NCBI RefSeq assembly: GCF_041504345.1
Contig: NZ_CP167894.1
Span: forward strand, 1,922,001 to 1,986,000
Length of the DNA: 64,000 bases
Source: Vibrio sp. BS-M-Sm-2
GTDB lineage: Bacteria; Pseudomonadota; Gammaproteobacteria; Enterobacterales; Vibrionaceae
Direction of reading: 5' to 3'
Under the pieces are notes generated by a model. The model saw only the letters and a list, made by a program, of their open reading frames with translations, did not search any database and had not been told where the DNA came from. Positions 51,581-60,589 of the stretch are shown here, piece after piece; the first letter of the stretch is position 1; each line of letters opens with the position of its first letter. The translations under genes were made by a program, and so were the position numbers.

Positions 51581-53755
51581 ATGATAGATCCTTCGCTTTT
51601 ACTCGATGGCCTAAACGATAAACAACGTGAGGCGGTCGCAGCACCTTTAGAAAACCTACTTATTCTGGCAGGTGCTGGCAGTGGTAAAACGCGAGTGTTG
51701 GTGCATCGCATCGCTTGGCTGCAAAGCGTAGAGCAAGCATCGCCGTTCTCTATCATGTCGGTTACCTTCACCAACAAAGCGGCAGCAGAGATGCGTGGTC
51801 GTATTGAAGAGTTGATGATGGGCAGCTCGTCAGGTATGTGGAACGGCACCTTCCACGGTATCTGTCATCGTATTCTTCGTGCTCACTACCTCGATGCAAA
51901 ACTGCCAGAAGACTTCCAGATCATTGACTCAGATGATCAGATTCGCTTACTACGTCGCTTAATCAAGGCGCAAAACCTTGATGAAAAGCAGTGGCCAGCC
52001 AAGCAAGCTTCTTGGTGGATCAATGGCAAGAAAGACGAAGGGCTGCGCCCAAGTCACATTGACGCCTACCATGATCCAATAACTCAAACGTGGTTAAAGA
52101 TTTACTCTGCTTACCAAGAGGCATGTGATCGTGCTGGCTTGGTCGACTTTGCTGAGATCTTGTTGAGATCGCATGAACTATTGCGCGATAAGAAACACAT
52201 CCGCGAGCATTACCAAGCTCGTTTCAAGCACATTCTTGTCGACGAATTTCAAGATACCAACAACATCCAATACGCTTGGTTACGTATGATGGCAGGCCCG
52301 GATTGCCGTGTGATGATCGTGGGTGATGATGACCAATCTATCTATGGCTGGCGTGGTGCGAAGATCGAAAATATTCAGAAGTTCTTGGATGAATTCCCAG
52401 GAGCTTCGACGGTTCGACTCGAACAAAACTACCGTTCAACCAAAACCATTCTACAGGCGTCGAACGAGCTTATCTCGAACAACACTGAACGTATGGGTAA
52501 AGAGCTGTGGACCGATGGTAACGATGGCGAGCCAATCTCTGTGTACTCAGCATACAACGAGCTCGATGAAGCGCGTTTCACGGTCAGCAAAATCAAAGAG
52601 TGGCAGGAGAAAGGCGGCGCGCTAGAAGATACGGCAATGCTTTATCGTAATAACGCCCAATCGCGTGTTCTTGAAGAAGCGTTGATTCAAGGTGGTCTGC
52701 CTTACCGAATCTACGGCGGCATGCGATTCTTCGAGCGTCAAGAAATCAGAGATGCTTTGAGCTACATGCGCCTAATGAGTAATCGCAGTAATGATGCTGC
52801 GTTTGAGCGTGTCGTCAATACGCCAACGCGTGGCTTGGGTGATAAAACGTTAGAAACGATTCGTCTTGCAGCTCGTGATCGTGGTGCAACCATGTGGGAA
52901 GCAAGTGTTGCTTTGATAGAAGAACAAGTGCTCCCCGGTCGTGCTGCGGGTGCATTGAGTCGCTTTATCGAGCTTATTAATGCGCTTGAAGATGATACGC
53001 TAGAACTTAGCCTGCATGAACAAACCGACCATGTGATTAAGTCGTCGGGTCTATTTGCGATGTACGAGCAAGAGAAAGGCGAGAAATCGAAAGCGCGTAT
53101 TGAGAACTTGGAAGAATTGGTAACTGCAACTCGTCAGTTCGAGAAGCCAGAAGAAGCAGATGAAATGAGCATGCTAACGGCATTCTTGACTCATGCAGCT
53201 TTGGAAGCGGGTGAAGGTCAGGCTGATGAGTTTGATGATGCGGTTCAGTTAATGACCCTGCACAGTGCCAAAGGCCTAGAGTTCCCAATAGTATTCATGG
53301 TTGGCGTTGAAGAAGGCATGTTCCCAAGCCAGATGTCTGCAGAAGAAGCGGGGCGTTTAGAAGAAGAACGTCGCTTGTGCTATGTAGGCATGACCCGTGC
53401 GATGGAGAAGCTTTATATCACTTACGCTGAGATGCGTCGCTTGTACGGTCAGGACAAGTACCACAAACCATCACGCTTTATTCGTGAGCTGCCAGAAACC
53501 TGTTTGGATGAAGTTCGTATGAAAGCGCAAGTGAGCCGTCCAGCAAGCAGTGGCCGCTTTAGCCAAACCGCCGTGAAAGAGAACTTTAACGAAACAGGGT
53601 TTAGTTTGGGTTCTCGCGTTAAGCACCCTAAGTTTGGTGAAGGCACTATCATCAACTTCGAGGGAAGTGGCCCGCAGAGCCGAGTTCAAGTCGCGTTTAA
53701 CGGTGAAGGCATCAAGTGGTTAGTAACGGCTTATGCTCGTTTAGAACAGTTGTAA
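51581..53755 (+). CDS. uvrD: DNA helicase II UvrD
   Basis: UvrD is a superfamily 1 3'-5' helicase acting in nucleotide-excision and mismatch repair. The 724 residues include Walker A LAGAGSGKTRVLVHRI (about 29-44), motif Ib FTNKAAAEMRGR, DEFQDTNNIQYAW (Walker B), VGDDDQSIYGWRGA (motif III), LEQNYRST (motif IV) and LMTLHSAKGLEFP plus VGMTRAMEKL. The C-terminal tudor-like tail (SRVKHPKFGEGTIINFEGSG) is present. It is divergent from the bufferin-type operon and has a LexA box. Confidence 0.97.
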   Translation: MIDPSLLLDGLNDKQREAVAAPLENLLILAGAGSGKTRVLVHRIAWLQSVEQASPFSIMSVTFTNKAAAEMRGRIEELMMGSSSGMWNGTFHGICHRILRAHYLDAKLPEDFQIIDSDDQIRLLRRLIKAQNLDEKQWPAKQASWWINGKKDEGLRPSHIDAYHDPITQTWLKIYSAYQEACDRAGLVDFAEILLRSHELLRDKKHIREHYQARFKHILVDEFQDTNNIQYAWLRMMAGPDCRVMIVGDDDQSIYGWRGAKIENIQKFLDEFPGASTVRLEQNYRSTKTILQASNELISNNTERMGKELWTDGNDGEPISVYSAYNELDEARFTVSKIKEWQEKGGALEDTAMLYRNNAQSRVLEEALIQGGLPYRIYGGMRFFERQEIRDALSYMRLMSNRSNDAAFERVVNTPTRGLGDKTLETIRLAARDRGATMWEASVALIEEQVLPGRAAGALSRFIELINALEDDTLELSLHEQTDHVIKSSGLFAMYEQEKGEKSKARIENLEELVTATRQFEKPEEADEMSMLTAFLTHAALEAGEGQADEFDDAVQLMTLHSAKGLEFPIVFMVGVEEGMFPSQMSAEEAGRLEEERRLCYVGMTRAMEKLYITYAEMRRLYGQDKYHKPSRFIRELPETCLDEVRMKAQVSRPASSGRFSQTAVKENFNETGFSLGSRVKHPKFGEGTIINFEGSGPQSRVQVAFNGEGIKWLVTAYARLEQL

Positions 53756-53833
53756 TTTGCTACTTCAGCATGTAGAAAATAGTTCGATATCTGAAACTAT
53801 TCAGCATTGAAAAGTAATCCGTATAAAAAACAG

Positions 53834-53860
53834 AAAGAGCAGCCAATGGCTGCTCTTTTT
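53834..53860 (+). terminator. uvrD terminator
   Basis: AAAGAGCAGCC and GGCTGCTCTTT pair around AAT and run into a T tract. It lies about 80 bp after the uvrD stop. Confidence 0.88.
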
Positions 53861-53878
53861 TATTGCTTGGTACTATGC

Positions 53879-53932
53879 TGAATCGGCTGAATCGGCTGAA
53901 TCGGCTGAATCGGCTGAATCGGCTGAATCGAG
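53879..53932. repeat. 9-bp tandem repeat (TGAATCGGC)
   Basis: Five perfect head-to-tail copies and one diverged last copy (TGAATCGAG) lie in the noncoding gap between the uvrD terminator and tpx. Each unit is 9 bp, a multiple of three, but no ORF covers it. It probably varies in copy number by slippage. Confidence 0.97.
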
Positions 53933-53960
53933 CTTAAGGTATTTCTGCATAAAGTAGGAC

Positions 53961-54458
53961 TTACAGTGCTGCAAGTGCCGCTTCGTAGTTTGGTTCTTCA
54001 GTGATCTCTGCAACCAACTCGCTGTGTGTTACCACACCTTTTTCATCAACAACGACAACTGCGCGTGTTGTTAGGCCTGATAGTGGGCCTTCAGCGATCG
54101 CTACGCCGTAGTCTGATGCGAATGCAGGAGAACGGAAAGTTGAGGCGTGTTGAACGCCTTCAATGCCTTCTAGTTCGCAGAAGCGACCCGCAGCAAACGG
54201 TAGGTCAGCAGAAATACAAACAACAACCGTGTTCTCAAGCTCTGCCGCTTTTGCGTTGAACGTGCGTACGCTCGTTGCACAAGTGGCTGTGTCGATGCTT
54301 GGGAAGATGTTTAGAACCACTTTCTTGCCTTCAAGGGAAGCAAGAGTCAGTTCAGAAAGATCGCCTGCAGTCAGTGCAAAACTTGGTGCCTGTTCGCCAG
54401 TTTGTGGGAATTTGCCAGTTAGCGGTACAGCAGCGCCTTTGAAGGTAACGTGTGACAT
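53961..54458 (-). CDS. tpx: Thiol peroxidase Tpx
   Basis: Tpx is a 2-Cys atypical peroxiredoxin that reduces lipid and hydrogen peroxides using thioredoxin. The 165 residues hold the peroxidatic Cys60 in [12 protein letters not shown] and the resolving Cys94 in [32 protein letters not shown] is the usual start. Despite signs of export in some literature it has no signal peptide here, so it acts in the cytosol or periplasm by unknown routes. It is a single-gene unit. Confidence 0.96.
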   Translation of the reverse strand: MSHVTFKGAAVPLTGKFPQTGEQAPSFALTAGDLSELTLASLEGKKVVLNIFPSIDTATCATSVRTFNAKAAELENTVVVCISADLPFAAGRFCELEGIEGVQHASTFRSPAFASDYGVAIAEGPLSGLTTRAVVVVDEKGVVTHSELVAEITEEPNYEAALAAL

Positions 54459-54620
54459 GAATTTGTCCTTAGTTTAATTATGGTTATGAAACTAGTTGAG
54501 CCTAGTTCGACTTACGTTACTCGGAAGTGGTTAAGAAGTGAATGCTTTAAATGTCAGAATTGCAATCAAAGGTCTTTGATTTATTTGTTTGAGAGAGGAA
54601 TAAATGAAACGACAGATAAA

Positions 54621-55050
54621 GAAAAACCCCGAGAGCTTGCGCTCATCGGGGTCTATAGTCTTACTCGCAGCAATCCGGCTACTAAGTGTGCTCCATGCAT
54701 CAAATCCATGATAGTGTGCTGTTATCCTTCAGCGTATTCCTTTCGTCGCCTTCCTAGCGGTGTCCTTGATCTTATCCTGATCTGCCAACAATCCTCGTTA
54801 GCGCGCGTCACTTGTTCCTTGAGCGGTGTCCTTTACATCATCCTGATGTTCAGTCCTTTCCTCGTCCAGAGGTGTCCATTGTCTTTCCTTAGTAGCAACC
54901 ATCCTAGTTACTATTGCGTCCATTCAATGTCCATTTCGCTATCCATGCCGATTATTCATCCTGAGTAATCGAATCTTCATCCTGAAGATAACCAAATCCT
55001 TGGCGTTTCCTGTTCCGTGTCAGCATCCTTCCGACACCACTCATATTACC
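54621..55050 (-). ncRNA. csrB: CsrB-family small RNA (CsrA-sequestering)
   Basis: The minus strand has about 28 GGA triplets in ~430 nt, many in short hairpin loops (CATCAGGATGATG near 54835-54850, CTTCAGGATGAAG near 54975-54985), the hallmark of CsrB/CsrC RNAs. Near the 3' end, AGTAGCCGGATTGCTGCGA resembles the CsrB segment AGTAGCTGGAATGCTGCGA. A terminator hairpin closes it (ACCCCGA..TCGGGGT at 54626-54652) before a T run at 54621-54626. By family it titrates CsrA under VarS/VarA control. The 5' end is approximate; a plus-strand ORF overlapping it is spurious. The exact paralogue (csrB, C or D) is unknown. Confidence 0.85.
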
Positions 55051-55180
55051 GATTCCTTATTTATCAGCAATGGTGCATAAGCGAATTTCTATATAATTAT
55101 TTGAATGATAAATGTACGTATTGTTTAATTTCAATTGGTTACAGTGTATGGGTACTTAATTTCGCAGTTAAATATCGATA

Positions 55181-55226
55181 TTTACTCACTGCCTTGTGAG
55201 AGATCTCGCACAAGGCAGCGAGTAAA
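55181..55226 (-). terminator. Likely ggt terminator
   Basis: An 18-bp stem (TTTACTCACTGCCTTGTG pairing with CACAAGGCAG at the loop side) with one mismatch that becomes a G-U pair in minus-strand RNA lies 17 bp after the ggt stop. The T tract is weak, so its efficiency is uncertain. Confidence 0.65.
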
Positions 55227-55242
55227 AAGGGAGAATTATTCC

Positions 55243-57000
55243 CTACTGACCAATGGCTGCACCTTCACGACGAGGGTCTGCAGCGCCTTCTAGACCATCT
55301 TTTGTGAGACGAATAGCGTGTAAACCGGAGTTAAGATCGCGAACGTTGACCTCAAATCCCATCTTTTCTAGCTCAGGTTTGAAGTTTTCCGCTGATGTTC
55401 CTTTTTCCAAATCTAAGGTTCCGAAACGGTTTAGGAAGTGTGGTTGGTTGATCGCTTGCTGAATATCCATGTCCCACTGGGTATGGGCAATGATTGCTTG
55501 TGCCACGTAACCTATGATTCGACTGCCGCCCGGAGAACCAATCGCCATGTAAGGCTTATCGTCTTGCATGATTATGGTGGGTGCCATTGAAGAGCGTGGA
55601 CGCTTGCCCGGTTCAAGTCGGTTGGCGATAGGCTTACCATCGTTGTGCGTCTTGAATGAGAAGTCCGTTAGCTCATTGTTGAGTAGGAAGCCTCTCACCA
55701 TCAAGCGTGAGCCAAAGGCATTCTCAATGGTGGTAGTCATCGAAACGACATTGCCATCGCTATCAACAATATTGAAGTGGCTGGTGGACGGCAGTTCAAT
55801 AGATACATCTTGGCTGCGCAGCATTGCGTGATCCCACGGCGGGGTGCCTGATGGCGCACTCTCTAGTGCCTTACCTGCGGTAATTAACTGGGCACGTTCC
55901 TGCAAATAGTCAGTATTCACTAACCCTTGAGTTGGCATTGGTACGTAATCTTGGTCTGCCATGTACATCCCGCGGTCTGCAAAGGCTAGGCGAGAAGCGT
56001 CCGCTAACACTTGCCAAGATCTCGCATCGTTAGGCCCCCAGGATTTGAGGTCAAACTGTTCGGTCATCGCTAAGATCTGTCCAACCGTTAATGCGCCTGA
56101 ACTTGGTGGTCCCATTCCACAGATATCGTAACTCTCATAAGCGGAACAAACCGGTTCACGTTGCTTAATTGAATACGCATCGAAGTCTTTTTGTGCCAAG
56201 ACGCCCGGGTTACCTTTAGCCGTTTGCACAGTGTTGATGATGTCAGTAGAAATCTCGCCTTGATAGAAAGCCTTAGCACCATCCTTTGAGATAGCGTTTA
56301 ACGTTGCAGCGTATTCTGGGTTCTTAAGTAGAGTACCTGCGGTTTTCGGGCTGCCATCGGCATTGAAGAAGTAGGCTTTAGTTGTCGCAAAGCGGCTTAG
56401 TCGCTCTTGGTCATGTTCAATCAAGGTCGCTAAACGTGGACTAATAGTAAAACCTTCTTCAGCCAGCTGAGCAATAGGCTTAATCAGTGATGCCCATTCG
56501 AGCTTGCCGTACTTCTGGTGAGTGTCCCACAGCAATTGGACTGTTCCCGGTGTAGCAACAGAGCGACCACCAACCACAGCTTCGTAAAACTTAAGCGGTT
56601 GTCCGTTTTCGTCTTGGAATAGACGTGGTGTGGCATCAAGTGGTGCAGTTTCACGGCCATCGTAGGTTTTGAGTTGCTTGTCCTTGCCATCAAAATAAAC
56701 AAGGAACGCGCCACCACCAATACCTGACGATTGCGGCTCAACTAAGCCGAGCATCAGTTGTACGGCAACCATGGCATCAATCGCGTTACCATCACGAGCA
56801 AGTACATCGGCACCTGCTTGGGTCGCAAGAGGGTTGGCCGCGGTGACCATCCAGTCGTTAGCTTTAACGAGCTGTTTGGTTTCTAAACCACTACTTTGTT
56901 CGGGAGCGACGGAATCGGCAGCTTGATTTGCCCAACTGACGTGAGAGGCAAAAAGTAGGGTAGAAGTGGCGAGGGTTGTTAGTTTTGTTTTCCACTGCAT
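55243..57000 (-). CDS. ggt: Gamma-glutamyltransferase
   Basis: GGT hydrolyses or transfers the gamma-glutamyl group of glutathione in the periplasm. The 585 residues begin with a signal peptide (to about residue 25, HVSWANQA). They contain the N-terminal-nucleophile Thr406 in PSTSHFNIVDSDGNVVSMTT, where autocleavage makes the large and small subunits. The oxyanion region GIGGGAFLVYF and GSPGGSRIIG are also present. Probably a single-gene unit; the LysE exporter 92 bp upstream is on the same strand. Confidence 0.95.
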   Translation of the reverse strand: MQWKTKLTTLATSTLLFASHVSWANQAADSVAPEQSSGLETKQLVKANDWMVTAANPLATQAGADVLARDGNAIDAMVAVQLMLGLVEPQSSGIGGGAFLVYFDGKDKQLKTYDGRETAPLDATPRLFQDENGQPLKFYEAVVGGRSVATPGTVQLLWDTHQKYGKLEWASLIKPIAQLAEEGFTISPRLATLIEHDQERLSRFATTKAYFFNADGSPKTAGTLLKNPEYAATLNAISKDGAKAFYQGEISTDIINTVQTAKGNPGVLAQKDFDAYSIKQREPVCSAYESYDICGMGPPSSGALTVGQILAMTEQFDLKSWGPNDARSWQVLADASRLAFADRGMYMADQDYVPMPTQGLVNTDYLQERAQLITAGKALESAPSGTPPWDHAMLRSQDVSIELPSTSHFNIVDSDGNVVSMTTTIENAFGSRLMVRGFLLNNELTDFSFKTHNDGKPIANRLEPGKRPRSSMAPTIIMQDDKPYMAIGSPGGSRIIGYVAQAIIAHTQWDMDIQQAINQPHFLNRFGTLDLEKGTSAENFKPELEKMGFEVNVRDLNSGLHAIRLTKDGLEGAADPRREGAAIGQ

Positions 57001-57091
57001 GATCTTCTCCTTTTCATATGCAGAGCTAGATTGGCAGTGGAAAGATAAGATAGCCAGTGCGTTGTTAACGAATTGTAATCTTGATTCGAAT

Positions 57092-57754
57092 TTAAGCGAT
57101 TAGACCAGACAGCGACTGCCAAAGAATACTGACGCCAATTAGGCTGAACACCACGCCACATAAGCCATCAATGTAGACCGTCGCTTCACTCAGTTTCTTT
57201 TGTAGTGCCTTCGTAGAAAGCATCCACGCTAATAGAGAGAACCAGAACAGTGATAGGCCGAACAGGATCAGCAGTGCAAACCCTTTGCCTGAAAGTGACA
57301 TGTCGGCAGGCACTAAGCTCGACATCAAGCTGATAAAAAACACCAAAGCCTTTGGGTTGAGAATATTGGTCGCAAACCCTTTCGAAAATGCCTGACGCTT
57401 ATTCGTGAGAATCAGATCTTTGGAATTGACGGTATCGGCGTCATCGTCGTGGTTCTGAATGAGTTGCCAGGTTGCTTTTAGTGCACCGTAGCCTAAATAC
57501 AGCAAGTAGCTACCGCCAGCTAACTGTATGGTGGCGAAAAGAGTTGGGTGCTGGTGGACTAGATAACTGATTCCCGTCAGGCTCAGCAATGAATGCAGTA
57601 AAATCCCACAAGATAGGCCAAGCGCGATGTACAAGCCTGTTTGTCTGCCGTGACGCGTCGCATTTTGCACGACTAACGCAAAGTCAGGGCCGGGGCTCAT
57701 CAAAGCGATGAAGTGGATTGAGGCGAGGGTGATCAGTATGGTGACTTCATTCAT
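57092..57754 (-). CDS. LysE/RhtB-family amino acid exporter
   Basis: The 220-residue inner-membrane protein shows the family start MNEVTILITLASIHFIALMS and the motif PGPDFALVVQNATRHGRQTG. Six hydrophobic segments follow, with a loop NPKALVFFISLMSSL. By family it exports amino acids such as threonine or homoserine lactone-like compounds; the substrate cannot be told. The start is taken at ATG 57754; an upstream ATG adds four residues. It is 98 bp downstream of the AraC regulator on the same strand, which suggests that regulator controls it. Confidence 0.87.
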   Translation of the reverse strand: MNEVTILITLASIHFIALMSPGPDFALVVQNATRHGRQTGLYIALGLSCGILLHSLLSLTGISYLVHQHPTLFATIQLAGGSYLLYLGYGALKATWQLIQNHDDDADTVNSKDLILTNKRQAFSKGFATNILNPKALVFFISLMSSLVPADMSLSGKGFALLILFGLSLFWFSLLAWMLSTKALQKKLSEATVYIDGLCGVVFSLIGVSILWQSLSGLIA

Positions 57755-57852
57755 GTTAGTTCTCAATAACGCTGCCGCTATTTTTAAATAAGTAATCGTA
57801 TTGAGCGTAGCTTACCGTGATTTGAAATCGAGCAATTGTAAATTATCAACAC

Positions 57853-58647
57853 TTAGTTGATTTGTGAGGGCGGGACGCCGAATGTAGTTTTGAATGCTTT
57901 GGAGAAGTGTGCTTGATCATAGAAGCCCACTTGGTACGCGACCTTGGTACCACATATCCCAGATTTAATCAGGCGCATGCTCTGCTCCATACGTAAGCGG
58001 CTCAGCCATGCGTATGGCGTGATGCCCATTCTGTTTTTAAAGTGGCGTTGGAATTGAGTTGTGGTTAAGCCGCACAGCTCAGACAGTTGTTCTAATCGCA
58101 CTGGCTGATCCAAATTTGCCATCAAATAGTCTTTTAGCGTATCAATCGATTGATTACCCAATTTGATGTCGCTCTTGGATCCAAATTTCGCATAACGATC
58201 GACAATCGTCGAGAATCCCTCGAATGGTAAGCAATCTTGAGCGAGTTGGCTGATGTTTTGATTGATTAACAGACCGTGTAGGTTGCGTAATTGTGAAAAT
58301 GCAGCTTGATCGGAGAGGATCAACTCAGAAAAGCCTAATGTGTGACCATTTTGCTTGGGATCGGCAAGATCTTGAAACCACTGGGGAGAAACTGCGAACA
58401 CGCTGACTTGATAACCCGAATCGAGTTTGGAATGCCCATCATGCAGTTCATCGGGTGGCATGATGACAACTTGGCCTGCGCCAACATGATGGCTAGTCCC
58501 TTTATAGGCGAATTTTTGCTGCCCTTGGGTAATTAAACCAATGTGAAAGTCCAAATGATAGTGGCGCTGAAAGGCAAACTCTTGGTATTGAGCTTGGATC
58601 AGGCTGATATCATCTGTTGGGGTGGAGTAATAGTGGACTTTATCCAT
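57853..58647 (-). CDS. AraC-family transcriptional regulator
   Basis: The 264 residues have an N-terminal cupin-like AraC ligand domain (HYHLDFHIGLITQGQQKFAY, GAGQVVIMPPDELHDGH). The C-terminal double helix-turn-helix follows at about 165-260 (LEQLSELCGLTTTQFQRHFK, VAYQVGFYDQAHFSKAFKTT). It lies directly upstream of the LysE exporter, its likely target. The ATG has no ribosome site and sits 5 bp after a terminator-like hairpin and U run, an unusual arrangement. Confidence 0.88.
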   Translation of the reverse strand: MDKVHYYSTPTDDISLIQAQYQEFAFQRHYHLDFHIGLITQGQQKFAYKGTSHHVGAGQVVIMPPDELHDGHSKLDSGYQVSVFAVSPQWFQDLADPKQNGHTLGFSELILSDQAAFSQLRNLHGLLINQNISQLAQDCLPFEGFSTIVDRYAKFGSKSDIKLGNQSIDTLKDYLMANLDQPVRLEQLSELCGLTTTQFQRHFKNRMGITPYAWLSRLRMEQSMRLIKSGICGTKVAYQVGFYDQAHFSKAFKTTFGVPPSQIN

Positions 58648-58652
58648 GGTAC

Positions 58653-58692
58653 AAAAAAGCTTGGTTAAATAGTCATCAATTCAACCAAGCTT
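58653..58692 (-). terminator. Terminator or attenuator at the AraC gene leader
   Basis: AAGCTTGGTT (58657-58666) and AACCAAGCTT (58683-58692) pair around 16 nt; on the minus strand the stem runs into TTTTTT at 58653-58658. It ends 5 bp before the AraC start codon. It may terminate the DUF1501/DUF1800 transcript, or attenuate the regulator gene. Confidence 0.65.
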
Positions 58693-58822
58693 ATCTTCGT
58701 ATTTCGAAATTGTCTTGTAAAAAACGATCAGTGCTAGTGGTTTCTGACTGAGTTTTTATAGGGTCGATCCTTTAAAGGGAAAGAGAATAAAAGCTTTGTC
58801 TGATTATTGAAGTGTCGTGATA

Positions 58823-60586
58823 CTAATAACCGACCACTTTGAGTTCTTGGAAGTTATTCCATAGAACTAAGCTTGAAACATCGCCATTATTACCGTTACA
58901 AGTGAGGCGAATAAACTTAACCGATGCTCTATTCACGGCTTGTTCCACCAAACTGGTTGTGGTTCCAGGCGTCAAGACGTTGGTTACCAGATCGAAGTTA
59001 ATGCCATCGCTACTCACTTCGAGATCAAATAGGTATTGTCGAACATCTCCTTTAGCTTGGGAGTAGAGGAGCTTAGTGACGTTCGCAGCGCTGCTAAGTT
59101 CAATTAGATATTGAATACCTTGCCCTTTCGCCGTCCACTTGGTTGTACTGTCTCCGTCTACGGCCATTTGCGGTGTATGGTCGGCGCGAGTTTCCGTAGC
59201 ACTGACGTTAGCAATGGATAGTTCGGTTTCCTGCGCTTCCTGATGATAGTCTCCCAGAACGCCAAGATATCGACTAGCAAATGGGTTGCTGTTGGCTGGC
59301 GAAAGCGATGGGAAAATGACATCCACACCTTGTTCACTTAACCCCATCCAACGGCATAAGGTCGCAGCAAGCTGTTCTGAGGATTGGCCCGGGATAAATT
59401 TATTGCCCCAAGCATCTTGACCATCTTTGATAAATTCGGGGTATCGCCCATAGCTGTTACCTCCATTGACGGCATTACCGACCACTAGCTGATTACTTCC
59501 CCAACCATGGTCAGTGCCTGATTTACTGTTGTTTTCTATGGTTCGTCCAAAATCTGACATGGTCGATGTCACAACACTGTCTTCCAAGCCAAGTTCAGCA
59601 AGAGAGGCATGGAAAGCGCTAACGGCTTGGTCAATGGTTGAAAGCAAACCATCGTGACGTCCTCTCTGACTGCTGTGGTTATCAAACCCACCAATATTGA
59701 CGAAAAACACCTGACGGCTATGACCGAGATCCGATGATGCTTGTATCATGCGTCTGACCATTCTAAGCTGTGATCCTAGTGAGCTACTTGGAATGGAGCT
59801 GTCTCCTGGGTATGAATCGAGCACGAGTTGGATCTCCTGCTGAAAATCTAATATGCCTTTCAGCCGTTTTGTGTACTCTTGTTTGAACGGTGAACCGTAA
59901 GGTGCATTAACCAATTTGATGAAGTTATTGTTTATTGCACTTGAATGCCCAAGAGCATCCATAGCTCTCACACCACCAGAAGACATTGAGATATCTTTGG
60001 AGTTTGCGCCAGTTAATAGTTCATTTCCAGCAAATGAAATGGAGTCGGAAATGATTGCTGTTTCACTGCGAAGCACATCCATCATCATCCCGGCCCAACC
60101 ATAGCTATGGTAACCATTTTCGCCCCAACTCGACTGCCAAGCGGCTTGTTGCTTGTTGTGAGCCCCAAGGTTAGACGGCTTTCGCACATCGTAGAGATTA
60201 GACTTATTGGTGGGCTCAACCAATGGTCCCACGTTTACTACGGTGGCTGCTTGTCCCAAATTCATCATATTAGCTAAATTAGACATACGAGAATTGATAC
60301 CAAGAGCTTGACCCGATTCAGTACTTGGAATCGCTAAGATTTCAGAGTCAGCAAGTTGAATATTTGGTCTTGCGGCTCGGTAGTTATTTTTGTTTTTAGC
60401 GTCGGTAGGCACGATCATATTGAACGAGTCATTTCCTCCATGTAAGAAAAGGCAGACCAACGCTTTATATCCACCTTGCTCATTCGCAAAGGCACTGCTG
60501 ACTGGAATAGATAAAGAGAGTGGTACCATCCCTGATACGGCTGTACCTGATGCACCTTTGAGAAAGCTTCTGCGTGTAATTGACAT
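58823..60586 (-). CDS. DUF1501 (Tat-exported) protein with a C-terminal discoidin domain
   Basis: The 587 residues begin with a twin-arginine signal (MSITRRSFLKGASGTAVSGM, motif at 4-11, cleavage near SSAFA). A DUF1501 sulfatase-like domain follows (VCLFLHGGNDSFNMIVPTDA, NIGGFDNHSSQRGRHDGLLS, TMSDFGRTIENNSKSGTDHG). The C-terminal ~120 residues (DHTPQMAVDGDSTTKWTAKG to the end) look like an F5/8 type C discoidin module, which binds carbohydrate or lipid. It starts 3 bp after the DUF1800 stop. The substrate is unknown. Confidence 0.85.
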   Translation of the reverse strand: MSITRRSFLKGASGTAVSGMVPLSLSIPVSSAFANEQGGYKALVCLFLHGGNDSFNMIVPTDAKNKNNYRAARPNIQLADSEILAIPSTESGQALGINSRMSNLANMMNLGQAATVVNVGPLVEPTNKSNLYDVRKPSNLGAHNKQQAAWQSSWGENGYHSYGWAGMMMDVLRSETAIISDSISFAGNELLTGANSKDISMSSGGVRAMDALGHSSAINNNFIKLVNAPYGSPFKQEYTKRLKGILDFQQEIQLVLDSYPGDSSIPSSSLGSQLRMVRRMIQASSDLGHSRQVFFVNIGGFDNHSSQRGRHDGLLSTIDQAVSAFHASLAELGLEDSVVTSTMSDFGRTIENNSKSGTDHGWGSNQLVVGNAVNGGNSYGRYPEFIKDGQDAWGNKFIPGQSSEQLAATLCRWMGLSEQGVDVIFPSLSPANSNPFASRYLGVLGDYHQEAQETELSIANVSATETRADHTPQMAVDGDSTTKWTAKGQGIQYLIELSSAANVTKLLYSQAKGDVRQYLFDLEVSSDGINFDLVTNVLTPGTTTSLVEQAVNRASVKFIRLTCNGNNGDVSSLVLWNNFQELKVVGY

Positions 60587-60589
60587 AAT

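Noticed and set aside
53879..53932. The tandem repeat as a CRISPR array
   Set aside because: Units are 9 bp without spacers, and there are no cas genes.
54480..54968. A 162-codon plus-strand ORF (MVMKLVEPSSTYV...)
   Set aside because: It lies over the CsrB-type RNA, has low-complexity TCC-rich codons from the GGA motifs, and no ribosome site or family match.
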